The position numbers and the translations under genes are program-made. A stretch of DNA of 64,000 nucleotides, from the NCBI GenBank assembly GCA_045580325.1, contig JAZNNR010000014.1, positions 1 through 64,000 on the forward strand, given 5' to 3'. Positions 8,336 to 15,710 of this stretch are shown here, piece by piece. The notes below the pieces were generated by a model that was not told the origin of the DNA, ran no database searches, and worked only from the letters and a program-made list of their open reading frames with translations. Within the stretch, counting starts at the first letter, position 1, and every line of letters starts with the position of its first letter. This DNA is from SIG672 sp045580325. Lineage in GTDB: Bacteria > Bacillota > Clostridia > Oscillospirales > CAG-272.

Positions 8336-9412
8336 GTGAAGATTTTTGCCGTTTCTGACATACACGGACATTACACCGAGCTCAGAGCCGCGCTTGACAA
8401 GGCTGGCTTTGACAGCACAAATGCAGATCACATGCTTATATGCTGCGGCGACTGTTTCGACCGCGGACGCGAAAACCGCGCGGTTTTAGAGTATCTCTCT
8501 GCCCTTCCGAGAAAAATACTGATCAAGGGAAATCACGAGGATATTCTCGAGCGTATAATCGACCGACGCTATATCACCGAAACGGATATTCACAACGGCT
8601 CTGACATTACAATCGAAGAATTTTTCGGCGAGGAGCACATCGACAGACACGGACGTATCGATTTTTCAGACGGTGCTGAGCAAATAGAAATTTTGAGAAG
8701 CTTCGTTGGCTCAATGTACGATTTTTTTGAAACCGAAAACTACATTTTTACTCACGGCTGGCTTCCCTTGGCAGAAGAGAACGGCGTTACCCTTCTCCAC
8801 CCCGACAAAGAGCACGCTCCTCACGCTCTCTGGCTGAAGGCGCGCTTTACAGAGTGGTTTACCGCATACAGCGCCGGTCTTACCGTCAAAGGCAAAACGG
8901 TAGTCTGCGGACACAGAGCGTCTTACAACGCATACAGAATAGATAAAAGCCGTACTCCCGACGACTGTTCTATCTACTTTGCCCCCGGAATCGCCGCGCT
9001 CGACTCGGCTACCATACGCACCAAAAACGTAAACGTTTACGTAACCGAGGACACTCTCCCCGAAAGCCGCACACACAATATGACTCTTATGCAGAGTGCC
9101 TTTGACAAGATGAAAGAGGGCAAAAAGAGAGTGGAAATGCGTCTGCTTGATGAAAAGCGAAGCAAAATAGCTGTAGGTGATATTATAAACTTCTCCTTGG
9201 CACAAAACCCCGAGGAGCACTTCTCTGTCCGTGTTACAGGTCTTCACCGCTACGACAGCTTTTTTGAGCTTGCCTATGATTTCAGACCAAGCGACCTCGG
9301 CTACACCCTCGCGCACATAGAGGACCTGCCGTACGATATGGAAATGCTGTACGACAAGCAGAAAATCGAAAAATACGGTGCGCTTGCAATACGGGTGTCG
9401 CATATTTTATAG
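8336..9412 (+). CDS. Metallophosphoesterase fused to an ASCH-like domain
   Basis: The first ~215 residues form a calcineurin-like (PPP-type) phosphoesterase with metal ligands in SDIHGH (Asp8, His10), GDCFDRG (Asp39, Asp42) and GNHED (Asn66, His67). Residues ~243-355 look like an ASCH domain (PUA-like fold, thought to bind RNA), with the pattern EGKKRVEMRL then VGDIINF. The full length is 358 residues. Translation starts at GTG 8336, 10 bases after AAAGGAGG; the GTG 5 bases earlier is out of frame and stops at once. The fusion suggests a phosphatase acting on a nucleic acid, nucleotide or modified protein, which is inference only. It is followed 10 nt later by a lipoprotein gene. Confidence 0.8.
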   Translation: MKIFAVSDIHGHYTELRAALDKAGFDSTNADHMLICCGDCFDRGRENRAVLEYLSALPRKILIKGNHEDILERIIDRRYITETDIHNGSDITIEEFFGEEHIDRHGRIDFSDGAEQIEILRSFVGSMYDFFETENYIFTHGWLPLAEENGVTLLHPDKEHAPHALWLKARFTEWFTAYSAGLTVKGKTVVCGHRASYNAYRIDKSRTPDDCSIYFAPGIAALDSATIRTKNVNVYVTEDTLPESRTHNMTLMQSAFDKMKEGKKRVEMRLLDEKRSKIAVGDIINFSLAQNPEEHFSVRVTGLHRYDSFFELAYDFRPSDLGYTLAHIEDLPYDMEMLYDKQKIEKYGALAIRVSHIL

Positions 9413-9422
9413 GGAGGCTCAA

Positions 9423-10067
9423 ATGATTAGAAAAGGTCTTGTACTGATACTTTTACTTTCGACGCTTCTTTCACTTACGTCTTGCGGGCTTGATTACAGA
9501 TACTCTCTTGATGAAAGCAAACACAACCAAATTGAAGTTGTATTGGAAGAAGATCAGCCTTCTCATATAATTTATCAAGATAACAATTACGTGTTTGCAG
9601 GTACGACCAATTTATTTAGCGTTGATACTTATAAAACTGACGACGGTTATTATCTATCATACAAAGATGACATATTACTGAGTTGGAACGGTTCAAGATA
9701 TTTCTGGTATATAGACGAATATTACTCATATACCTCAGATAATCCTATATTCATCTACAATGAACGTTTAGGCGATGTATATTTTCGTGAAGACTACGAT
9801 CATTTGAAAGACACCTTTGTAATCGAAGGTACTACATCTGAAATCGTATGGGAGGATATGCTTGGGTCCAAGCAACCTCATTTTGAATTTTCCGATCCGA
9901 TCAAGGTGGTTATATACTCTAAGCAATGTCCTCGAATCGACACTTGTCTGGAGCTTGTATTCCTTGAAAATGAGTGGTATCTTTCGTTTAGCGATTCTCA
10001 AACCGTTTGGAGTGTATCAGATGAATTTATAAAAATTCTATCTGAAAATGAAATTATTACCCAGTAA
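9423..10067 (+). CDS. Small hypothetical lipoprotein
   Basis: This 214-residue protein has a typical lipoprotein signal peptide ending in LTSC, with the lipidated Cys at residue 21. The rest is rich in Tyr, Asp and Glu and gives no family I recognise. It is probably anchored to the outer face of the membrane. The start ATG at 9423 follows GGGAGG, 10 nt after the phosphoesterase stop, so the two are likely co-transcribed. A hairpin terminator follows at once. Codon use looks more AT-rich than in its upstream neighbour. Confidence 0.7.
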   Translation: MIRKGLVLILLLSTLLSLTSCGLDYRYSLDESKHNQIEVVLEEDQPSHIIYQDNNYVFAGTTNLFSVDTYKTDDGYYLSYKDDILLSWNGSRYFWYIDEYYSYTSDNPIFIYNERLGDVYFREDYDHLKDTFVIEGTTSEIVWEDMLGSKQPHFEFSDPIKVVIYSKQCPRIDTCLELVFLENEWYLSFSDSQTVWSVSDEFIKILSENEIITQ

Positions 10068-10078
10068 AATAGCATTTT

Positions 10079-10107
10079 CAGCCGCACTTTCGGGTGCGGC
10101 TGTTTTT
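10079..10107 (+). terminator. Repeated terminator hairpin, copy 1
   Basis: CAGCCGCAC (10079-10087) and GTGCGGCTG (10094-10102) form a 9 bp stem followed by five T. The same sequence recurs at 11815-11843 and, decayed, at 10970-10988. Confidence 0.8.
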
Positions 10108-10118
10108 CTGCAAAACAC

Positions 10119-10147
10119 TTGCAAGCTTGACGAAAATGTGTTATAAT
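10119..10147 (+). promoter_or_regulatory. Promoter of the orphan membrane protein gene
   Basis: TTGCAA (10119-10124), 17 bases and TATAAT (10142-10147), directly after the copy 1 hairpin. Confidence 0.55.
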
Positions 10148-10199
10148 TATGATAACCTTAACCGCTATTTATGCTCGGATATTGAAAGAGGGGTTTAAT

Positions 10200-10928
10200 A
10201 TGAGAGAAAAAGCGTGTGATTTGATATACCTTAACACCAAAAAATATATTTCCTTTGCAGAATTAAAAACAATGTATTGGAAACTTTTCATTATTCCGTT
10301 TTCTGTTTTTGTAATAGGTATTGCTGAAATCAATAAAATCGGAGTTAGTTATAAATCATTATTTCCGATTGTATCTATTGCGATTTGGAGCTTGCTTTAT
10401 TGGATATTTGTTTTGAAAATCGAAAACAGACTAATCAAAAAAACATTTGAGTTAAGATTTCTTGTAAACGGTGTTTCAAGCCTTCTGCTTTCTTCTCTGT
10501 TTTGGATATTCTTTACTTCTTTTAATTTAGTTTCAAAAAACTCTATTGCAGGATTTGATTTTTGCCTATTATTACTGTTGTTCTATCTGATTTTTTCAGT
10601 TACCTACGTCTCCTTAATAATATTTGGAGTACATAAAGGTGCCTTTAAGAAAATCAGAGAAAAAGGTAAAACAGATAAAATTTTGGCGCTTGATTCTTTC
10701 TTGGCATCTTTGATCCCGCTTTCCGGTGTAGCCGGTATGATCTCATCAAGATTGTTAAGATCACATGCTGATGTTAGTACACAAAATATAGCCATTACTA
10801 TTTGCGGTGTTTTAATAATCTTCGCTCCCGCTCTGGCTCATATAAATTTTGTTCAATATTTTTACTGCAAAAAGTACAAAATATCCTGCGACGAAGACGG
10901 ATGTACTACATCTGATAAACTTCAATAA
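10200..10928 (+). CDS. Hypothetical membrane protein, about six helices
   Basis: This 242-residue protein has about six hydrophobic segments and a short cytosolic-looking C-terminal tail with CDEDGC. I recognise no family. The ATG at 10200 follows AAAGAGGGG; an in-frame ATG 17 codons earlier lies in the promoter region and has no ribosome site. Like its neighbours on both sides it is a small AT-rich orphan gene, and it is followed by a decayed copy of the repeated hairpin. Confidence 0.65.
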   Translation: MREKACDLIYLNTKKYISFAELKTMYWKLFIIPFSVFVIGIAEINKIGVSYKSLFPIVSIAIWSLLYWIFVLKIENRLIKKTFELRFLVNGVSSLLLSSLFWIFFTSFNLVSKNSIAGFDFCLLLLLFYLIFSVTYVSLIIFGVHKGAFKKIREKGKTDKILALDSFLASLIPLSGVAGMISSRLLRSHADVSTQNIAITICGVLIIFAPALAHINFVQYFYCKKYKISCDEDGCTTSDKLQ

Positions 10929-10969
10929 TACACTTAATATCAAAATCAAGATTGTCAGAGTTTATTTCT

Positions 10970-10988
10970 AGCCGTACTTTCGGGTGCT
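10970..10988 (+). repeat. Decayed copy of the repeated hairpin
   Basis: This stretch aligns with the core of the hairpins at 10079 and 11815 but has two changes that break the stem (AGCCGTAC and GTGCT). It lies 41 bases past the stop of the membrane protein gene. Confidence 0.6.
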
Positions 10989-11060
10989 GAATTTTCCAAA
11001 TGAGAACTTGGTACGGTCTAACAGATCTTGAAATTATTATGTTAAAATGAGGGTAAGTAT

Positions 11061-11807
11061 ATGAATGTAAAATATGTCGCTGATCAATTGGCACCGTTTT
11101 TCAAATCAAACGGATTTATTCGAAAAGGTAATCAGTTTTATAAATTCAAACAGTGCTGTATAGTTAATATAGTATTTGAGCATGGATTTAGTATTATGCC
11201 GGGATTTTATATATATCCACTATACTTTCCCTTTAATATTAAATACATTGAATATGGTAGTAGATTAGAATATTACCGTAGGAATACCCTTAAATTTAAA
11301 AATTATTCGTATACGGATCCTGATGTGTATACACGTATCTATTCGAAGCCTCCTACTAACGGCGATAAGTGGATTATTTCAGTAAAAGATTTTTTTGAAT
11401 ATCAGGTTTTTCCGTTTCTATCTAAGATCGATTCCGTACAGAGTATCAAAAAATTCTTAGATCTACCCTGGTACGTTATTCGTGAATATTGGTCTAATAT
11501 GAGTTTGCCTTCTTATTATAAGCTTCGTGCTTACACTCATTTTGTATTAGGAAAATATAAGGAGATGAAAAAAGACATAGAAAACGGGGTCCGTGTCATT
11601 GATAGTTTTAGGGTTGCCGAGCATATTGCGGGCGAGTGGAAAGAAATGCTTGAAATTCTTAACACAAAGATGAATCTTTCTGAAGCAGAAAAAGAAGAAT
11701 GGATGAATGATATTGCGTGTAGTACCTTGCAAATTTGTCTTGGGAAAAACTGGGAGACATTGATTAAAAACAGATTAACCCTACCTCTTGATTTCAAAAG
11801 TTGCTGA
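11061..11807 (+). CDS. Hypothetical protein, possibly DUF4304-like
   Basis: This 248-residue soluble protein has an N-terminus (FFKSNGFIRKGNQFYKF) resembling DUF4304 proteins, a family of unknown function often found beside immunity or orphan genes. I am not sure of the assignment. The C-terminal half is helical and charged. The ribosome site is weak (GAGGG, 11 bases before the ATG). It ends 7 bases before copy 2 of the repeated hairpin. The AT-rich codon use contrasts with the housekeeping genes and hints at acquisition. Confidence 0.6.
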   Translation: MNVKYVADQLAPFFKSNGFIRKGNQFYKFKQCCIVNIVFEHGFSIMPGFYIYPLYFPFNIKYIEYGSRLEYYRRNTLKFKNYSYTDPDVYTRIYSKPPTNGDKWIISVKDFFEYQVFPFLSKIDSVQSIKKFLDLPWYVIREYWSNMSLPSYYKLRAYTHFVLGKYKEMKKDIENGVRVIDSFRVAEHIAGEWKEMLEILNTKMNLSEAEKEEWMNDIACSTLQICLGKNWETLIKNRLTLPLDFKSC

Positions 11808-11814
11808 CTTTTTT

Positions 11815-11843
11815 CAGCCGCACTTTCGGGTGCGGCTGTTTTT
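11815..11843 (+). terminator. Repeated terminator hairpin, copy 2
   Basis: It is the same 24-base hairpin as at 10079-10102, followed by five T, and sits 7 bases past the stop codon of the DUF4304-like gene. Confidence 0.8.
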
Positions 11844-11973
11844 GTGCGAATCATGACCATCGGCAAAGCCACTAGTTTGCTCTGCGGCTGTAAGCCGCTG
11901 TTACTGGTGGAGGCAGAGTTTCTAACACTCGCAAAATCGCCCACCGCCACAAATGTGGCTAACATCATACCAA

Positions 11974-12087
11974 AGCCTTCTCCTGTGGGAGAAGGGGAAC
12001 CACGAAGTGGTGGATGAGGAGTAATTTTAGCTTAAAACACCTCATCCGTCAGCCTTCGGCTGCCACCTTCCCCCGCTGGGGAAGGCT
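11974..12087. repeat. MITE-like palindromic element, 114 bp
   Basis: The ends are imperfect inverted repeats (AGCCTTC at 11974-11980 and GAAGGCT at 12081-12087). Each arm contains its own small hairpins and ends inwardly in GGATGAGG / CCTCATCC. The layout matches the 58929-59073 element, with a different sequence. No reading frame lies inside. The rest of 11844-12167 shows only short inverted repeats. Confidence 0.65.
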
Positions 12088-12167
12088 AAACCGCTGCAGC
12101 GGAACTCTTCACTGGCTAAAACCTCTTTGAAACCACCTCCTATCAGGTGGATTTCGGTAGACAAAAC

Positions 12168-12202
12168 AGTCCCAAGCTGTTATTTTCAGCTTGGGACTTT
12201 TT
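12168..12202. terminator. Terminator after the citrate/homocitrate synthase-like gene
   Basis: A 12 bp perfect stem (12168-12179 with 12187-12198) has T-rich flanks in both directions. It serves the minus-strand gene ending at 12212. Confidence 0.8.
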
Positions 12203-12211
12203 CATATTATA

Positions 12212-13642
12212 TCAGTCGATGAAATTCTTACGCATATTGATATGCTCGAGCTTCTTATAGAAATCGTAATCTATATCCCTGAGTATATCCTCAAGCTCAA
12301 TGTCAGACATAACTGTGTTTCTGCCCTGAGCGTATTCGAGGTCTACTCTCTCCTTCATAGCAACGAGGATCGGGTGGCGCTTATCCATCACGTTATCTCC
12401 GTCAAGGTGGAAGAAGTTATTTATCCAGTGCGCGATTCCCGCAAGTCCGCTGTGAGAGTCTATTGCAACTGTCGCAGGAACACCGAGAATTGTCGTGGTA
12501 TCAAAAATATTATAAATTTCTTCGTCCTTGAGAAGTCCGTCTGCGTGAATACCCGCTCTTGTAACGTTGAAGTTTCTTCCTACGAACGGTGTGCGAGGCG
12601 GGATCTCATATCCGATCTCACGCTCAAAATAGCGCGCAATTTCGGTAATTACCGAAAGATCCATTCCGTCGGTCGTTCCTCTGAGCGATGCGTATTCTAT
12701 CGCCATAGCCTCAAGAGGACAGTTACCTGTACGCTCGCCTATTCCGAGCATAGAGCAGTTAATGCCCGAGCATCCGTAAAGCCACGCGGTAGAGGCGTTT
12801 GTAACGACCTTATAGAAGTCGTTATGACCGTGCCATTCTATCATAGAGGACGGAACGCCAACGTAGTGAAGAAGACCGTAAATAATACCCTGTACGCTTC
12901 TCGGAAGGGCTGCGCCCGGGAAGGAAACTCCGTATCCGAGAGTGTCGCACGCACGTATCTTGATCGGCACGTTATACTCACGTCCAAGCTCCATAAGCCT
13001 TTCTGTAAACGGAAGAACGAAGCCGTAATAATCGGCACGGGTTATATCTTCAAAGTGGCAGCGCGGACGGATACCCTCTTCGAGCACCTTACGCACTACT
13101 CCGAGATATTTTTCCATAGCCTGCTTTCTCGTGAGCTTCATTTTGTTATAAATATGATAGTCCGAGCAAGAAACAAGCACGCCCGTTTCCTTTATGCCGA
13201 GCGATTTTACAAGCTCAAAATCACTGTCGTTTGCTCTTATCCAGCTTGTTATCTCGGGAAACTCAAATCCAAGCTCCTGACAGGCACGGATAGCCTCTCT
13301 ATCCTTCTCCGTATATACGAAAAATTCGCTCTGACGCACGATACCCTTAGGTCCGCCAAGCTTATGAAGAAGGGTGAAGAGGTCTACTATCTGCTGTACC
13401 GTGAAGGGAGAGGTAGACTGCTGTCCGTCGCGGAAGGTAGTATCTGTCATCCAGATCTCCTCGGGCATATTTATGGGAACGTTTCTATGGTTGAAAGATA
13501 CTTTGGGAATACTTGTATATTCAAACAGGTCGCGGTAGAGATTGGGTTTTTCTCTTTCCTGAAGCTGATAATGATATGCTGACTGCTCAAGCAGATGTGT
13601 CTGCTCTGAAAATATTAGTTCTCTTGGTTTCGGAATTGGCAT
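12212..13642 (-). CDS. Re-citrate / homocitrate / isopropylmalate synthase-family enzyme
   Basis: This 476-residue HMGL-like (pyruvate carboxyltransferase fold) protein should condense acetyl-CoA with a 2-oxo acid. Visible motifs are the metal-binding DTTFRDGQQ near the N-terminus, the EWHGHND His motif and GIGERTGN. The sequence belongs to the clostridial group related to the Re-citrate synthase of Clostridium kluyveri, which lacks the C-terminal leucine-binding regulatory domain of LeuA. Databases often mislabel this group. The exact substrate (oxaloacetate or another oxo acid) is inference. The ATG at 13642 has AAAGGAGG 8 bases before it. It is transcribed alone. Confidence 0.75.
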   Translation of the reverse strand: MPIPKPRELIFSEQTHLLEQSAYHYQLQEREKPNLYRDLFEYTSIPKVSFNHRNVPINMPEEIWMTDTTFRDGQQSTSPFTVQQIVDLFTLLHKLGGPKGIVRQSEFFVYTEKDREAIRACQELGFEFPEITSWIRANDSDFELVKSLGIKETGVLVSCSDYHIYNKMKLTRKQAMEKYLGVVRKVLEEGIRPRCHFEDITRADYYGFVLPFTERLMELGREYNVPIKIRACDTLGYGVSFPGAALPRSVQGIIYGLLHYVGVPSSMIEWHGHNDFYKVVTNASTAWLYGCSGINCSMLGIGERTGNCPLEAMAIEYASLRGTTDGMDLSVITEIARYFEREIGYEIPPRTPFVGRNFNVTRAGIHADGLLKDEEIYNIFDTTTILGVPATVAIDSHSGLAGIAHWINNFFHLDGDNVMDKRHPILVAMKERVDLEYAQGRNTVMSDIELEDILRDIDYDFYKKLEHINMRKNFID

Positions 13643-13717
13643 TATGTATCCTCCTTTCACACGGATATGAAATTCCGCAAATATAAAAACTTCTCTCAAA
13701 ATTAGTATATTTGGTTT

Positions 13718-13746
13718 ATTATACACTTTTTATGAAAAAAAATCAA
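13718..13746 (-). promoter_or_regulatory. Promoter of the citrate/homocitrate synthase-like gene
   Basis: On the minus strand TTGATT (13741-13746), 17 bases and TATAAT (13718-13723). Confidence 0.65.
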
Positions 13747-13880
13747 GAGGGAGTTTTCTAAACTTTTTTTATACGCGAAAAATATTACCCTCAAAACACA
13801 TTTAATTTTATGCAGATTGTCAAAAAGACGCGCAATTTATCCTCTAGTCAAAAAAATTTATATTTTTTCGATTTTTTGTC

Positions 13881-13909
13881 TTGACAAACCTTTTTTCTTG
13901 TGATATACT
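13881..13909 (+). promoter_or_regulatory. Promoter of tRNA-Ser
   Basis: TTGACA (13881-13886), 17 bases and TATACT (13904-13909), 34 bases before the tRNA. Confidence 0.8.
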
Positions 13910-13943
13910 TGTGAGGTCGAGCAAACAGCTCATCATCCTATAT

Positions 13944-14031
13944 GGAGAGATGGCCGAGTGGTCGAAGGCGCGCGACTGGAAATCGCGTAAGCGCCAAAAA
14001 CGCTTCGTGGGTTCAAATCCCACTCTCTCCG
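13944..14031 (+). tRNA. tRNA-Ser (anticodon GGA)
   Basis: The acceptor GGAGAGA pairs with TCTCTCC. The anticodon stem CGCGA/TCGCG encloses CTGGAAA (anticodon GGA). A long variable arm typical of tRNA-Ser and a TTCAAAT T loop are present. The discriminator is G and CCA is not encoded. Confidence 0.95.
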
Positions 14032-14036
14032 TAAAA

Positions 14037-14066
14037 AATCTCCTCGAGTTTTCGGGGAGATTTTTT
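14037..14066 (+). terminator. Terminator after tRNA-Ser
   Basis: AATCTCC and GGAGATT form a stem, extended inward with mismatches, followed by a T run. Confidence 0.75.
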
Positions 14067-14138
14067 GTTATTCTTCGGTAATATATACAAAACGAAATTG
14101 CGGTTTTTGTATTATTATACGAAATTTAATTATTCCTA

Positions 14139-14167
14139 TTGACAATCACGTGATTGTGTGTTATTAT
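14139..14167 (+). promoter_or_regulatory. Promoter overlapped by a 16-base perfect palindrome
   Basis: TTGACA (14139-14144), 17 bases and TATTAT (14162-14167). The perfect palindrome ACAATCACGTGATTGT at 14142-14157 overlaps the -35 box and spacer, where a bound dimer would block RNA polymerase. This is a likely operator; the regulator is unknown. Confidence 0.65.
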
Positions 14168-14217
14168 TGTTACAGATAGCTTGGTGGTCTGTTTCAATAC
14201 AACGCAGGAGGTAATTT

Positions 14218-15036
14218 ATGTTCTCACTCACCTATTTCATACTGCACACAGCAGTCATAATACTGTCGTTTATATATCCGCAGTATATATTTGCATTTTA
14301 CTGGATAACATTCGTGCTTGTATATAATCTGTACTGTCGGCGTTTTTACTGGACTATGCACATCAACAGATCGTCTTTTCGTATTATCCACTTTCTTCCG
14401 ATAGTCCTTGTTGCAATAGTTTTCAAAGCAGCGGAAAATATGACAAGTGCGCTTTTAAATATAATCCTTATTACGTATGCTATTGTGATAATAATACATT
14501 ATGTAGTTCCCATAGTAAAATATCTAAAGCTTCGCATCACGCTTTACCGCCACGTGCAAAAGCTTATAAAGGAGAAAAACTACCGCACGTCTGCCACATT
14601 CAGAGAGTTTATATTCTGCGGTGCAAATACGCCTCACAATATCGTAATAGAAACGCCCGAGATCACGATAACCCTTGCCCTGCTCGGTGCTGTGGGTGCA
14701 TCGCGTTATATGTTCGAAGACAACTCGGTTATAGCGCAGAGATACAGTGATTACAGGTTAAGGCACATAGAAGAGATTATCAAGATGGACAAATTCGAAG
14801 AGGATATGAAAGAAAAATTCGCATTTCCAAAGCTTAGTATCATACGCACCCTTTTCGGTCCCGTGCTTGGTATTAAGCATCGCAGAGATCTCCCTTTCAC
14901 CCCCGAAACAGACAAAACCTTACTTATTCTTCCCGAAAACAGCTTTATTCAAATCGACGACCGTTTCGTCGGAATGGGTGAAAAGATAGATTCTTACACT
15001 GTTGTAACTCCAAAAACCGCCATGTCAATTATTTAG
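14218..15036 (+). CDS. Hypothetical membrane protein, four N-terminal helices
   Basis: This 272-residue protein has about four hydrophobic helices in residues 1-110, followed by a soluble, charged C-terminal half. I recognise no family. The ATG has GCAGGAGG 7 bases before it. It is the first gene of a two-gene operon with another unknown membrane protein 15 nt later, under the promoter that contains a palindromic operator. The pair may respond to a specific signal. Confidence 0.7.
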   Translation: MFSLTYFILHTAVIILSFIYPQYIFAFYWITFVLVYNLYCRRFYWTMHINRSSFRIIHFLPIVLVAIVFKAAENMTSALLNIILITYAIVIIIHYVVPIVKYLKLRITLYRHVQKLIKEKNYRTSATFREFIFCGANTPHNIVIETPEITITLALLGAVGASRYMFEDNSVIAQRYSDYRLRHIEEIIKMDKFEEDMKEKFAFPKLSIIRTLFGPVLGIKHRRDLPFTPETDKTLLILPENSFIQIDDRFVGMGEKIDSYTVVTPKTAMSII

Positions 15037-15051
15037 TCTACGGAGAAAAAT

Positions 15052-15669
15052 ATGAATAACTACAAAACGCGCCTCGAAGAATTCAGAGGGCTGAACGAAG
15101 AGCTTTTTACATACCGCAGAAAGCGCAGGATCAAGCTTTTTATAAAGATCGCTATATTTGAAATTCCTATTATTCTTTTGCTTATATCGGGGCTTGCGCT
15201 CGATCCTGTCAGATCTGTCATTACCTTCAGCGTACTCGGAACTGTGCTTCCTATTCTTATCTTCGAGCCGTACAAGCTTTACAAAAGAGCTTGGATAGGC
15301 GAGATCACAGGGTTTAAATACGTAGAAAGATATGTTATGCCTAAAGGAGTAATGTTAAACGGACGCGGCGTCCGCACCGAAACCTTTGCAGTCTTCTCGG
15401 TCAGAGGCTCTGACGGGCGAAATCACAGGTTTACCCTTCCGAGAAAATATGAGCTTATTTATCAAAAGGGCGACACGGTGATGCTTATCCCAGGGTTTGA
15501 CTTCCCTGTTTGCTACACAAAGCGCAGACACGTTCTATGTATGAAATGCGGTGCGCTGTATATCCCGCACAAGCAGTCTGAGTACTGCGAAGCGAGATTC
15601 TGCGATATGCCTCTTCCGAAGATTCCCGAAAAGGATTCCGATTATTCCGATTATTTTGAGTTTAGATAA
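15052..15669 (+). CDS. Hypothetical membrane protein with C-terminal Cys-rich knuckle
   Basis: This 205-residue protein has two predicted membrane helices around residues 28-75, then a beta-rich region, and near the C-terminus LCMKCGALYI followed by CEARFC. That C-x2-C...C-x4-C pattern suggests a small zinc ribbon. I recognise no family. The start follows ACGGAGAAAAAT, 15 nt after the upstream gene, so they form an operon. Confidence 0.65.
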   Translation: MNNYKTRLEEFRGLNEELFTYRRKRRIKLFIKIAIFEIPIILLLISGLALDPVRSVITFSVLGTVLPILIFEPYKLYKRAWIGEITGFKYVERYVMPKGVMLNGRGVRTETFAVFSVRGSDGRNHRFTLPRKYELIYQKGDTVMLIPGFDFPVCYTKRRHVLCMKCGALYIPHKQSEYCEARFCDMPLPKIPEKDSDYSDYFEFR

Positions 15670-15674
15670 ACGAA

Positions 15675-15708
15675 AGAGCACTTGAAAAATCAAGTGCTCT
15701 CTTTTTTT
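15675..15708. terminator. Terminator between convergent genes
   Basis: AGAGCACTTG (15675-15684) and CAAGTGCTCT (15691-15700) form a perfect 10 bp stem followed by a T run on the plus strand. Confidence 0.85.
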
Positions 15709-15710
15709 AA

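Noticed and set aside
10079..11843. Repeated hairpins considered as integron attC sites
   Set aside because: The hairpin is only 24 bp, is followed by a T run like a normal terminator, and no integrase or attI is visible. The cassette idea is kept as a finding but not called an integron.
11537..11968. 143-codon minus-strand frame over the DUF4304-like gene and its hairpin
   Set aside because: It runs through a terminator hairpin and antisense to a supported gene, with no ribosome site.
12191..13582. 463-codon plus-strand frame opposite the citrate/homocitrate synthase-like gene
   Set aside because: It is antisense to a well-supported enzyme gene and has no start signal or domain.
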